From Cellulomonas sp. NTE-D12 (GTDB taxonomy: Bacteria; Actinomycetota; Actinomycetes; Actinomycetales; Cellulomonadaceae): DNA of 64,000 nt. A program made the translations under genes and the position numbers. This document shows, one piece after another, positions 17,854 through 26,271 of this stretch; positions within the stretch are counted from its first letter, which is position 1, and each line of letters starts with the position of its first letter. The notes below the pieces were generated by a model. It ran no database searches, was not told where the DNA came from, and worked only from the letters and a program-made list of their open reading frames with translations. The stretch is from contig NZ_AP026442.1 of the NCBI RefSeq assembly GCF_027923705.1, forward strand, positions 1,612,001 to 1,676,000. Reading direction: 5' to 3'.

Positions 17854-18753
17854 GTGGCGAGCGGCATGGGCGGCGGCGAGGCGATCCTGCTCGGACTGGT
17901 GCAGGGTCTGACGGAGTTCCTCCCGGTCTCGTCCAGCGCGCACATCCGGATCATCAGCGAGCTGATCGGCGGCCGGGACGCGGGTGCCGCGTTCACCGCG
18001 GTGATCCAGCTCGGCACGGAGTCGGCCGTGCTGCTGTACTTCCGCCGCGACATCGTGCGGATCGTCTCCGCCTGGTGGCGGGCGCTGCGCGGCGACCGCG
18101 GCACGGACTGGCGGTCGCGTGCCGGCGTGCCCGAGGGTGCCAGGGCCGACCACGACGCGCTGATGGGGTGGTTCATCGTCATCGGGTCGGTGCCGATCGT
18201 CATCCTCGGCGTGCTGTTCCAGCACTCGATCGAGAACGTGCTGCGCAACCTCTGGATCACGGTGCTCACGCTGGTCGGGTTCGCGCTGCTGCTCGGCTGG
18301 GCGGACCGGGTGGGCCGCAAGGAGCGACCGCTCGACACGCTGACGCCGCGGCACGCCGTCCAGTTCGGCTTCTGGCAGGCGCTGGCCCTGATCCCCGGCG
18401 TCTCCCGCTCGGGTGGGACGATCACCGGCGGTCTGCTGATGGGCTACACCCGCGAGGCCGCCGCCCGGTACTCGTTCCTCCTGGCGATCCCGGCGGTGTT
18501 CGGCTCCGGGCTCTACGAGCTGGTGACCAACCTCGACGGGTTCGGGCACGCCGGGGTACCGGGTCTGGGGCTGACGCTGGTCGCGACGATCGTGGCGTTC
18601 GTCGTCGGGTACCTCGTGATCATCGTGTTCCTGAAGATCGTCTCGACCTACAGCTACCGACCCTTCGTGCTCTACCGGATCGGGCTGGCAGCCGTCGTCG
18701 TGCTGCTGCTCGTCACCGGAGCCCTGGACCCGAGCGTGCCGGTCACGCCCTGA
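17854..18753 (+). CDS. uppP: undecaprenyl-diphosphatase
   Basis: 299 residues, polytopic. It removes a phosphate from undecaprenyl diphosphate on the outer face of the membrane and so recycles the lipid carrier of wall synthesis; overexpression gives bacitracin resistance. The two signatures EFLPVSSSAH and PGVSRSGGTITGG are intact. Start: an ATG at 17842 overlaps the hexamer TATGGT (17841-17846), which sits seven bases before GTG 17854. GTG 17854 as a leaderless start is therefore preferred; 17842 and 17866 remain possible. It converges on corA. Confidence 0.93.
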   Translation: MASGMGGGEAILLGLVQGLTEFLPVSSSAHIRIISELIGGRDAGAAFTAVIQLGTESAVLLYFRRDIVRIVSAWWRALRGDRGTDWRSRAGVPEGARADHDALMGWFIVIGSVPIVILGVLFQHSIENVLRNLWITVLTLVGFALLLGWADRVGRKERPLDTLTPRHAVQFGFWQALALIPGVSRSGGTITGGLLMGYTREAAARYSFLLAIPAVFGSGLYELVTNLDGFGHAGVPGLGLTLVATIVAFVVGYLVIIVFLKIVSTYSYRPFVLYRIGLAAVVVLLLVTGALDPSVPVTP

Positions 18754-18795
18754 CCCGTCACGGCAGAAGGGTCGCGCGCCGGCAGCGGCCGGTCG

Positions 18796-19827
18796 CTACA
18801 GCCAGCCGCTGCGCTTGAACGCGCGGTACAGCCACAGGCAGGCGGCTCCCATGACGACCACCGCGAGCGGGTAGCCGTACGTCCAGCTCAGCTCCGGCAT
18901 GTGGTGGAAGTTCATGCCGTAGAGCCCGACGATCAGCGTCGGCACGGCGATCATCGCCGCCCACGCGGAGATCTTCCGCATGTCCTCGTTCTGCCGGACC
19001 GACACCTGCGACAGGTGCACCTCGAGCATCGCTCCGAGCAGCGAGTCGTGGGCGTCGAGGTGGCGGTCCAGACGGTCGACCGACGCCTGCAGCCGGTGCA
19101 GCCACTGGCTGGTGCGCGCCGCGTGGCGGTCCTCGTCGTCCTCCAGCTCGGGGAGCACCGCCATCAGCGGGCTGAGGCTTCGGCGCGCCTCGGCGATCTC
19201 GCGTTTCAGGTCGTAGATGCGCTCGACCGGGTCCGAGCTGCCCGAGCTGAACACCAGGCGTTCGGTGTGCCCGACCGCGTCGCCGAGCCCGAGCTCCACC
19301 TCGCTGGCGCGCGCCAGGATCGTGAACAGCAGGGCGGCCAGCGCCTCGCGCGCGCCGCGGTCGGGGGTGGGGGCACCCGTGGTCAGCCGTTCGGCCGCGA
19401 TGTCGTGCACGTGCGCACTGCCCTCCTCGACCGAGAGCAGCAGGTCGTCGCACGCCACGGCGGTCAGGTCGCCGGTGTGCACGTCCCTGGTCGTGTCGTC
19501 GTACCACATCGTCGGGATCGACAGCAGGACGTCCCCCGTGCGCGCGTGGTCCACGTGCGCGAACAGCGCGGTGGTCGGGCGCCCGGTCTCCAGTCGCCGG
19601 ACCCGCTGCTGCGCCAGCGCCACGGTCATCTCGTCGGCACCCCACGCCCGTGCCGCCGGGGCGAGGTCGGCCAGCCGCTCGAGCACCACCCAGGTGGGTG
19701 TGCTGCGGCCCCCGGGGCGAACGACGAGCTGGCGATCCCACGGCACCCGGGCCCATGTCCCGTCCCGCTGCTGGTAGACAGCGAGCGGGACGGCCTCGCG
19801 TCCCGGGTTGTCGGTGGCGCCCGTCAC
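18796..19827 (-). CDS. corA: CorA family magnesium/divalent cation transporter
   Basis: 343 residues. A large cytoplasmic funnel domain rich in charged helices occupies 1-275. Two C-terminal membrane helices follow, the first ending in the YGMNF selectivity signature and the second closing with a basic tail (LYRAFKRSGWL). The channel is a homopentamer that lets Mg2+ or related cations in. The start is GTG 19827; CAGAAT (19834-19839, minus strand) lies six bases upstream with no ribosome site, so it is probably leaderless. Confidence 0.93.
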   Translation of the reverse strand: MTGATDNPGREAVPLAVYQQRDGTWARVPWDRQLVVRPGGRSTPTWVVLERLADLAPAARAWGADEMTVALAQQRVRRLETGRPTTALFAHVDHARTGDVLLSIPTMWYDDTTRDVHTGDLTAVACDDLLLSVEEGSAHVHDIAAERLTTGAPTPDRGAREALAALLFTILARASEVELGLGDAVGHTERLVFSSGSSDPVERIYDLKREIAEARRSLSPLMAVLPELEDDEDRHAARTSQWLHRLQASVDRLDRHLDAHDSLLGAMLEVHLSQVSVRQNEDMRKISAWAAMIAVPTLIVGLYGMNFHHMPELSWTYGYPLAVVVMGAACLWLYRAFKRSGWL

Positions 19828-19889
19828 ACCCGCATTCTGACTCGGTCGCCCGGCGGGGGCGCATCGCCGGGCCGGTTAGGCTTCCGGAC

Positions 19890-21152
19890 GTGCTCACCTG
19901 GCCTGCCCCGCACGTCCCGCGGCTCCCGGGTGAAGGCCCCGTCGTCCGGGTCCAGGACAGCTCCACCGGCGAGCTGGTGCCGGCGTCGTCCGGACCGACC
20001 GCGACGCTGTACGTCTGCGGAATCACGCCGTACGACGCGACGCACCTGGGGCACGCTGCGACCGCCGTCGCGTTCGACGTGCTCAACCGCGCGTGGCGGG
20101 ACTCCGGTCTGAGCGTCCGGTTCGCGTCGAACGTCACGGACGTCGACGACCCTCTGCTCGAGCGGGCGGCCGCGACCGGCGTCGACTGGCGCTCGCTCGC
20201 CGACGACCAGATCGCCCTCTACGCGGAGGACATGACCGCGCTGGGAGTCATCCCGCCCGACGTCTACCGGGGCGTCGTGGAGGTGCTCCCGGACGTGGTG
20301 GTGGCGGTCGAGGCGCTGCTCGAGGCAGGGGCGGCCTACCGCGTGCCCACGCCCGACGCGGTGGACGACGGGACCGGCCTGGGCGACGTGTACGCGGACC
20401 TCACGGCGGACCGCGACTTCGGGGCCGTCGCCGGCCTCGACCGGGACACGATGCTCGCCCTGTCCGCCGAGCGGGGCGGGGATCCCGAGCGCCACGGGAA
20501 GCGCGACCCGCTGGATCCGCTGCTGTGGCGGCGGGAGCGCGCCGGCGAGCCGGCGTGGGACGGCGGGACGCTCGGCCGGGGTCGTCCCGGCTGGCACATC
20601 GAGTGCGCGGTGATCGCGCGGGACGGTCTCGGGCTGCCCTTCGACGTCCAGGGTGGTGGGTCCGACCTGCTCTTCCCGCACCACGAGATGAGCACCTCGC
20701 ACGCGCGGCTGCTGGACGCGGGCCACGGCGCACGGGTCCACGTGCACGCCGGGATGGTAGGCCTGGACGGCGAGAAGATGAGCAAGTCCAGGGGCAACCT
20801 GGTGCTCGTCTCCACCCTCCGGAACCAGGGCGAGGACCCGATGGCCATCCGGCTGGCGCTGCTGGCGCACCGGTACCGGCACGACTGGGAGTGGTCGGCG
20901 GACCAGCTCGCACAGGCGCGCACGCGGTTGGCGTCCTGGCGGCGTGCGGTCTCGGGCAACGGTGGACCGGACGCGACGGCGACCCTGACCGCCGTGCGTG
21001 CGGCGGTGGCGGACGACCTCGACACTCCCACGGCCCTGCAGGCGGTCGACGACTGGGTGGCACGCGCCGTGCGCGGGGCCGACGAGCCGGTGGAGGGTGC
21101 ACCCGGGGTGGTGGCCCGCGCGGTGGACGCCCTGCTGGGCGTGCGCCTCTAG
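19890..21152 (+). CDS. mshC: mycothiol ligase MshC (cysteine:GlcN-Ins ligase)
   Basis: 420 residues, related to class I cysteinyl-tRNA synthetase. MshC joins cysteine to glucosaminyl-inositol with ATP, a late step of mycothiol synthesis in actinobacteria. The HIGH-like motif is THLGHA, the KMSKS loop is intact, and zinc ligands fit CGITPYD, WHIECAV and PHHEM. It is shorter than a true CysRS, lacking the anticodon-binding end, and the N-terminal LTWPAPHVPRLPG is typical of MshC. TAGGCT (19877-19882) lies seven bases before GTG 19890: probably leaderless. It is convergent with the PAC2 gene. Confidence 0.93.
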   Translation: MLTWPAPHVPRLPGEGPVVRVQDSSTGELVPASSGPTATLYVCGITPYDATHLGHAATAVAFDVLNRAWRDSGLSVRFASNVTDVDDPLLERAAATGVDWRSLADDQIALYAEDMTALGVIPPDVYRGVVEVLPDVVVAVEALLEAGAAYRVPTPDAVDDGTGLGDVYADLTADRDFGAVAGLDRDTMLALSAERGGDPERHGKRDPLDPLLWRRERAGEPAWDGGTLGRGRPGWHIECAVIARDGLGLPFDVQGGGSDLLFPHHEMSTSHARLLDAGHGARVHVHAGMVGLDGEKMSKSRGNLVLVSTLRNQGEDPMAIRLALLAHRYRHDWEWSADQLAQARTRLASWRRAVSGNGGPDATATLTAVRAAVADDLDTPTALQAVDDWVARAVRGADEPVEGAPGVVARAVDALLGVRL

Positions 21153-21189
21153 GGCCTGCAGCGGGGCCTGCAGCCGGACCGGTCGTCCG

Positions 21190-22044
21190 TCAGCCGCCGT
21201 TGCCGGTGTCGCGCCGACGCAGGTAGCGCTCGAACTCCTGCGCGATCGCCTCGCCGCTCGCCTCGGGCAGCTCGGCGGTGTCCTTCGCCTGCTCCAGCTG
21301 GCGCACGTAGTCGCCGATCTCGGAGTCCTCGCCCGCCAGCTCGTCGACCCCCGCCTGCCAGGCCGCGGCGTCGTCCGGGAGCTCGCCCAGCGGGATCGAC
21401 TCCCCGAGAAGCTGCTCGATCCGGTGCAGGATCGCCAGGGACGCCTTAGGCGAGGGAGGGTGCGCGACGTAGTGCGGCACGGCCGCCCACAGCGAGAGGG
21501 ACTGCATGCCACGCGCGGCCGCCTCGTGCTGGAGCACCCCCACGATCCCGGTGGGGCCTTCGTAGGTGCTGGCCTCCAGGCCGAGGGCGGCGCGGACCAC
21601 GGCGTCCTCACTGGTGGCGTTCACCGGGATCGGGCGTGTGTGCGGCACGTCCGCGAGCAGCGCGCCGACGGTGACGACGGTCCGGACGCCCAAGCCCGCG
21701 GCGATGTCGAGCACCTCGTTGCAGTAGCGCCGCCACCGCATCGAGGGCTCGATGCCGTGCACCAGCACCACCTGGCGTCCCGTGCGCGGGCCCCGTGCAA
21801 CAGCGACGGAGGTGCTGGGCCAGCTGATCCGGCGGACGCCGTCCTCGTCCACGGCGATCACCGGACGGTTCACCTGGAAGTCGTGGTACTCCTCGGGGTC
21901 CAGCTCGTCGATCTGCTCGGCGTCCCAGGCCTGGTGGAGGTGGGTCAGGGCCTCCGTCGCCGCGGAGCCGGCGTCGTTCCAGCCCTCGAACGCCGCCAGC
22001 ATGACGGTGTCGTCACCGGGCAGGTCCGCCGTCACGTCGCTCAC
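21190..22044 (-). CDS. PAC2 family protein
   Basis: 284 residues of the PAC2 (proteasome assembly chaperone 2-like) family: LAAFEGWNDAGSAATEAL at the start, the FQVNRPVI strand, VVLVHGIEPSMRWRRYCNEVL, and a Gly/Leu-rich ligand-like pocket around LLADVPHTRPIPVNATS. In actinobacteria this family is conserved beside mshC and the proteasome locus, as here, but a role in 20S assembly is not established. The C-terminal 80 residues are acidic and helical. TAGGCT (22051-22056, minus strand) lies six bases before GTG 22044: probably leaderless. Confidence 0.9.
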   Translation of the reverse strand: MSDVTADLPGDDTVMLAAFEGWNDAGSAATEALTHLHQAWDAEQIDELDPEEYHDFQVNRPVIAVDEDGVRRISWPSTSVAVARGPRTGRQVVLVHGIEPSMRWRRYCNEVLDIAAGLGVRTVVTVGALLADVPHTRPIPVNATSEDAVVRAALGLEASTYEGPTGIVGVLQHEAAARGMQSLSLWAAVPHYVAHPPSPKASLAILHRIEQLLGESIPLGELPDDAAAWQAGVDELAGEDSEIGDYVRQLEQAKDTAELPEASGEAIAQEFERYLRRRDTGNGG

Positions 22045-22145
22045 CCCGACAGCCTAGGCGGGGCGGCCCGGGTGCAGGGGCTGCGCGCGCTCCGGTGTGG
22101 GCGTCGACGGGAGGAAGCGCGTCGACGGCTCCGTACGATGGGCCG

Positions 22146-22817
22146 ATGCTCGAGCTGCCCGCCGCCGTCCTGTGGGACATGGACGGCACCCTCATCGACA
22201 CCGAGCCGTACTGGATGGCCGCGGAGACCGAGCTGGTCGAGGCGTACTCCGGGGTCTGGACCGCCGCCGACGCGGTGGACATGATCGGGTCGTCGATGGC
22301 GGTGTGCGCCGCTGCCCTCCAGGCGCGGGGGGTGACCCTGACCGCGCTCGAGATCGCCGAGGCGCTGAACTCCCGCGTCGGGGCCGCGGTGGCCGCCGGC
22401 ATCCCGTGGAAGCCGGGGGCGGTCGAGCTGCTCACGGAGCTGAGCGGTTCCGGTGTGCCGCAGGCCCTGGTCACGTCGTCGCAGGCTGTTCTCGCCGCTC
22501 CGTTCGCCGAGGCGGTGGGGCTGTTCGACGTCGTGGTCGCCGGTGACCACGTCGCGAACTCCAAGCCGCACCCGGAGCCGTATCTCACGGCCGCGCGCCT
22601 GCTCGGTGTCGAGCCAGGCCTGTGCGTGGCCGTCGAGGACTCACCGTCCGGCGTGGCGGCGGCCCTCGCCGCGGGTGCCCGGGTGGTGGCCCTGGCCTCG
22701 CCGTCGACGGTGCCGCCGGCACCCGAGCTCAGCCGGGCCTCCGGGCTGACCGATCTCGATCTGGCCACGCTGGCCCGGGTCGGTGCCGGGCACGTGCTCG
22801 ACCTGCGCGCCGCCTGA
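22146..22817 (+). CDS. HAD family phosphatase (beta-phosphoglucomutase-like group)
   Basis: 223 residues. HAD motif I is DMDGTLIDTEPYW (nucleophile and acid Asp), motif II is VTSSQ, motif III Lys lies in NSKPHPEPY and motif IV is EDSPSGVAAALAAG. The cap is a small helical C1 type inserted after motif I. The family dephosphorylates small sugar or nucleotide phosphates; the substrate is not predictable. TACGAT (22134-22139) sits six bases before ATG 22146 with no good ribosome site, consistent with a leaderless mRNA. The stop lies within a hairpin shared with the convergent nuclease gene three bases away. Confidence 0.9.
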   Translation: MLELPAAVLWDMDGTLIDTEPYWMAAETELVEAYSGVWTAADAVDMIGSSMAVCAAALQARGVTLTALEIAEALNSRVGAAVAAGIPWKPGAVELLTELSGSGVPQALVTSSQAVLAAPFAEAVGLFDVVVAGDHVANSKPHPEPYLTAARLLGVEPGLCVAVEDSPSGVAAALAAGARVVALASPSTVPPAPELSRASGLTDLDLATLARVGAGHVLDLRAA

Positions 22818-22827
22818 CCGTCAGGCG
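22811..22827. terminator. short hairpin holding both convergent stop codons
   Basis: CGCCTGA (22811-22817) pairs with TCAGGCG (22821-22827) around a three-base loop. The stop of the HAD gene (22815-22817) and that of the RecB-like gene (22821-22823, minus) are its inner stem bases. A bidirectional terminator is possible; the stem is only seven base pairs. Confidence 0.4.
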
Positions 22828-23807
22828 ACGGTCGCCCGTTCGGGCCGTACGCCGGTCGCCCGCTCGACCGCGTCGTCCGACACCTCGGGCGTCGTGCCGC
22901 CGAAGGCCGGGCAGAGCTGGCGGAACGAGCACCAGTCGCACAGCTTGGAGGTCCGTGGACGCCAGTCGCCGCTGCGCGCCGTCTCCTGCACGCCGGCCCA
23001 GATGGACCGCACCCGCGACTCGAGGGTGAGCATCTCGGACTCGGTCGGTTCGTGGCGCAGCACGGTCCCGTCACCGAGGTACTCCAGCTGCAGCAGGCGG
23101 GGGAGCGTGCCGCGCGTGCGCCAGACGACGTAGGCGTAGAACCGCATCTGGAACAGGGCGTCGCCCTCGTAGCCGGGGCGCGGAGACCGGCCGGTCTTGT
23201 AGTCCACGACCCGCACCCACCCGTTGGGTGCGACGTCGACCCGGTCGATGACGCCACGGAGCTGCGGACCGCCGTCGAGCTCCGCACGCACCTTCAGCTC
23301 CCGGGCGCGTGGTTCGAGGCGGCTCGGGTCCTCGAGCGTGAAGTAGGTCGCGAGCAGGCCCTCGGCGGACACGAGCCAGGAGTCGCGCGCCGCGTCGTCC
23401 GCGAACAGGCCGGCGTACGCCTCGGACCTCTCGCACAGCGCAGCCCATCGCGGCAGCAGCAGCGCCCGGGCGGCGTCCATGGTCCGTTCGGATGCCGGCA
23501 GGTCGAAGAGGTGCTCGAGGACGGAGTGCACCAGCGTCCCGCGAGCGGCCGCCTCGGTGGTGGGCTCGGGAAGGCGGTCGACGACGCGGAGGCGGAACAG
23601 CAGCGGGCACTGCAGGAAGTCGTGCGCGCGAGAGGGTGACAGCCCGGGCGGCACGCGAGACGCCGACCGGTCCGAGGTCTCGGCCGCGTCCTCGATGGTC
23701 TCCTCGACCGCGACCTCCACGGCGGCGGACGCGACGTCCAGGGGGTCGACCGCGCCGTCGAGCTCCGCGGTCTGCTCGGGAGCCGTCTCGTCCTGGTCGA
23801 TGCTCAC
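22821..23807 (-). CDS. RecB-like PD-(D/E)XK nuclease with Fe-S cysteines
   Basis: 328 residues. After an acidic lead of about 55 residues comes the RecB-family nuclease fold. SPSRAHDFLQCPLLFRL supplies the first Cys, GTLVHSVLEHLF the His motif, and GVIDRVDV with RVVDYKTG the catalytic Asp and Lys. The end, LCDWCSFRQLCPAFG, carries three more Cys. The C...CxxCx5C pattern is the 4Fe-4S arrangement of AddB, Cas4 and related nucleases. It is a stand-alone nuclease conserved near the proteasome locus in actinobacteria; its role in DNA repair is inferred. TACCCT (23814-23819, minus strand) six bases before GTG 23807 indicates a leaderless mRNA. Confidence 0.9.
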   Translation of the reverse strand: MSIDQDETAPEQTAELDGAVDPLDVASAAVEVAVEETIEDAAETSDRSASRVPPGLSPSRAHDFLQCPLLFRLRVVDRLPEPTTEAAARGTLVHSVLEHLFDLPASERTMDAARALLLPRWAALCERSEAYAGLFADDAARDSWLVSAEGLLATYFTLEDPSRLEPRARELKVRAELDGGPQLRGVIDRVDVAPNGWVRVVDYKTGRSPRPGYEGDALFQMRFYAYVVWRTRGTLPRLLQLEYLGDGTVLRHEPTESEMLTLESRVRSIWAGVQETARSGDWRPRTSKLCDWCSFRQLCPAFGGTTPEVSDDAVERATGVRPERATVA

Positions 23808-23896
23808 CCGCCGAGGGTAGGCGGCACCACCGACATCCCGACCTCGGTACGCGGCTGCCGCACGGTACGCGCTGCCGGGCCACCTACGCTGAGCCG

Positions 23897-25030
23897 GTGA
23901 GCAGCCCGTCGGACCCGCGCCCGCCCCGCCAGCCCGGCTGGGTGATCGGCCACGTGGCCGGCGCGCCCGTGGTGCTGGCGCCCTCGTCGTTGCTCGCCGT
24001 GGTGGTGCTGACGGCGGCCTACGCGCCGTCGGTGCGGAGCGCCACCCGGCTCGGCGCCGGTGCCTACCTCGTCGCCGCGGTGTTCGTCGTGCTGCTCTTC
24101 GCCTCCGTGCTGGCGCACGAGCTGGCCCACGGCATCGTGGCCAAGCGGCGCGGGCAGCAGCCGACGGCGTTCGTGCTGACCCTGTGGGGCGGGCACACCT
24201 CGTTCGTCGGCGGCAGCGCGTCACCGGCGACGTCGGCGCTGGTCGCCGTCGTCGGCCCGCTGGCGAACCTGCTCCTCGCCGGGGCGTTCGCCGGCCTGAG
24301 AGCGGTCGCGCCGGTCGGGTCGCTGGCGGAGTACCTCGCCTGGGCGGGCGCCCTGAGCAACGGCTTCGTCGGCGTCTTCAACCTGCTGCCCGGTCTGCCG
24401 CTGGACGGTGGCCGCCTGCTCGAGGCGGCCGTCTGGGCCGGGACCCGTGACCGTTCGCGTGGCACGGAGGTCGCCGGCTGGGTCGGGCGAGCCGTCGCCG
24501 CCGGCCTGGTGCTGCTCGCCGTGGTGCTGCCGCTCGCGCAGGGCCTGCCGCCGTCGGTGTTCAACCTGATCTGGGCGCTGCTGATCGCGGCCTTCCTCTG
24601 GAACGGCGCGACGGCATCGATCCGCTCCGCGCGGCAGCAGCGGGTGGTGCACGGCCTGACCCTGGCGTCGGTCGCCAGGCCGGCGCTGGCCGTCGCGCCC
24701 GAGGAGACCGTCGCCGTGGCCGGTCAGCACGCCGTCGCGGCCGGAGCGAGCGAGGTGGTGCTCGTCGCGCCGGACGGTCGGCCTGCCGCCTACGTCGACG
24801 TCGACGCGGCGGGTCGCGTCCCGGCTGACGTCGCGGCGACGACCCCGGTGAGCGCCGTGGCCGTCCCGCTGCCGGTCGGTGCGTGGGTCGACGGACGCCT
24901 TGCGGGCGAGGCCTTGCTCGAGGCGCTGTCCCAGGCGTCCCGGCTGTCGCCGGTCGTCGCCGTCCTGGTGGACGGCCGCGTCGCGGGGCTCGTCCGGACG
25001 GCCGACGTCGTGGCGATGCTGCGGGTCTAG
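23897..25030 (+). CDS. M50 site-2-type membrane protease with C-terminal CBS-like region
   Basis: 377 residues, about six membrane helices. The zinc site is LAHELAHGIV near residue 75 with the partner motif NLLPGLPLDGGRLL. The last 130 residues (from about 250) look like a degenerate CBS-domain pair, as in the SpoIVFB-like rhomboid-unrelated S2P group. Such proteases cut membrane-embedded regulators, for example anti-sigma factors; no partner is visible here. TACGCT (23885-23890) lies six bases before GTG 23897: probably leaderless. It is divergent from the nuclease gene and precedes trmI by 51 bases. Confidence 0.9.
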   Translation: MSSPSDPRPPRQPGWVIGHVAGAPVVLAPSSLLAVVVLTAAYAPSVRSATRLGAGAYLVAAVFVVLLFASVLAHELAHGIVAKRRGQQPTAFVLTLWGGHTSFVGGSASPATSALVAVVGPLANLLLAGAFAGLRAVAPVGSLAEYLAWAGALSNGFVGVFNLLPGLPLDGGRLLEAAVWAGTRDRSRGTEVAGWVGRAVAAGLVLLAVVLPLAQGLPPSVFNLIWALLIAAFLWNGATASIRSARQQRVVHGLTLASVARPALAVAPEETVAVAGQHAVAAGASEVVLVAPDGRPAAYVDVDAAGRVPADVAATTPVSAVAVPLPVGAWVDGRLAGEALLEALSQASRLSPVVAVLVDGRVAGLVRTADVVAMLRV

Positions 25031-25081
25031 CACCGGCTCACCGCACCGGACGGCGCTCGCGCCACCCTAGACTCGGGCGCC

Positions 25082-26116
25082 GTGACCGACCTGCCTGCAG
25101 CCAGCGGACCCGCGCCGACGGGCGCCACCCGCCACACCGGACCCTTCCGGTACGGCGACCGCGTGCAGCTGACGGATCCGCGAGGTCATCTGCACACGAT
25201 CACGCTGACCGAGGGCGGCACCTTCCACACCCACAAGGGCTGGTTCGCGCACGCCGGCCTCGCCGGTCAGCCCGAGGGGTCGGTGGTGCGCTCCTCCGGC
25301 GGCGTGGAGTACCTGGCGCTGCGGCCGCTGCTGGCCGACTACGTCGTCGCGATGCCCCGCGGCGCCGCCGTCGTCTACCCCAAGGACGCCGGGCAGGTCG
25401 TGGCGATGGCCGACATCTTCCCGGGGGCCCGCGTCGTCGAGGCAGGTGTGGGGTCCGGTGCCCTGACGCTGTTCCTGCTGCGCGCGGTGGGTGACGGCGG
25501 CCAGCTGCACTCGATAGAGCGGCGCGAGGACTTCGCCGCGGTGGCACGAGGGAACGTCGAGGGCTTCTTCGGCGGCCCGCACCCGGCGTGGCGTCTCTCG
25601 GTCGGGGACCTCGCCGACGTGCTCCCGCAGGTGGCCGAGCGCGGCACGGTCGACCGGGTCGTGCTCGACATGCTCGCCCCCTGGGAGAACATCGAGGTCG
25701 TCGCGGACGCACTCGTGCCGGGGGGAGTGCTGGTCTGCTACGTCGCGACGACAACCCAGCTGTCCCGGCTGGCCGAGGACCTGCGCACCGACGGGCGGTT
25801 CACCGAGCCCGCCGCCTGGGAGTCGATGGTCCGCACCTGGCACCTCGAGGGTCTGGCCGTGCGTCCGGACCACCGGATGATCGGCCACACCGGCTTCCTC
25901 CTGACGGCTCGTCGCCTGGCGGACGGAGTGCAGGCGCCGCTCCGACGCCGCCGCCCCGCCAAGGGCGCCTATCCCGTGGCGGCCGACGGGGCGCCTGTTG
26001 CCGACGCCGAGCTGTGGACCGCCGAGGAGCTCGGCGAGCAGCCGGTGTCGGACAAGAAGGTCCGGCGTGCGCGTCGGGAGGTCGGTCAGCCGCCGGAGAC
26101 GCCCGCGGCGCCCTGA
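25082..26116 (+). CDS. trmI: tRNA (adenine-58-N1)-methyltransferase TrmI
   Basis: 344 residues. TrmI methylates adenosine 58 in the T-loop of tRNAs using S-adenosylmethionine and works as a tetramer. A small N-terminal beta domain with the FHTHKGWFAHAG segment precedes the Rossmann domain, whose SAM motif VVEAGVGSGALTLFLLRAVG is clear, as are VVLDMLAPWENIE and the C-terminal GHTGFLLTARR. The family end is extended by a basic, Ala-rich tail. TAGACT (25068-25073) lies eight bases before GTG 25082: probably leaderless. It is placed just before arc, as in mycobacteria and other actinobacteria. Confidence 0.95.
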   Translation: MTDLPAASGPAPTGATRHTGPFRYGDRVQLTDPRGHLHTITLTEGGTFHTHKGWFAHAGLAGQPEGSVVRSSGGVEYLALRPLLADYVVAMPRGAAVVYPKDAGQVVAMADIFPGARVVEAGVGSGALTLFLLRAVGDGGQLHSIERREDFAAVARGNVEGFFGGPHPAWRLSVGDLADVLPQVAERGTVDRVVLDMLAPWENIEVVADALVPGGVLVCYVATTTQLSRLAEDLRTDGRFTEPAAWESMVRTWHLEGLAVRPDHRMIGHTGFLLTARRLADGVQAPLRRRRPAKGAYPVAADGAPVADAELWTAEELGEQPVSDKKVRRARREVGQPPETPAAP

Positions 26117-26271
26117 CGGTCACGTCCGGTCCGGCTGTTGAGACGGACCGGCCTGTGCGACGCGTCACAGGTGCGGTGTCCGGCCGGGTGGTTACTGTTG
26201 CCGGACCAGCAGGCACAGCGCCGTGCAGGATGGCTCCGAGCCAGACCAGCGACGTGCGAACGGAGGCCGAC

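Noticed and set aside
26230..26271. ATG 26230 as the start of arc
   Set aside because: The ATG at 26272 has GGAGG at ideal spacing, and the extra 14 residues are not part of the conserved coiled-coil domain.
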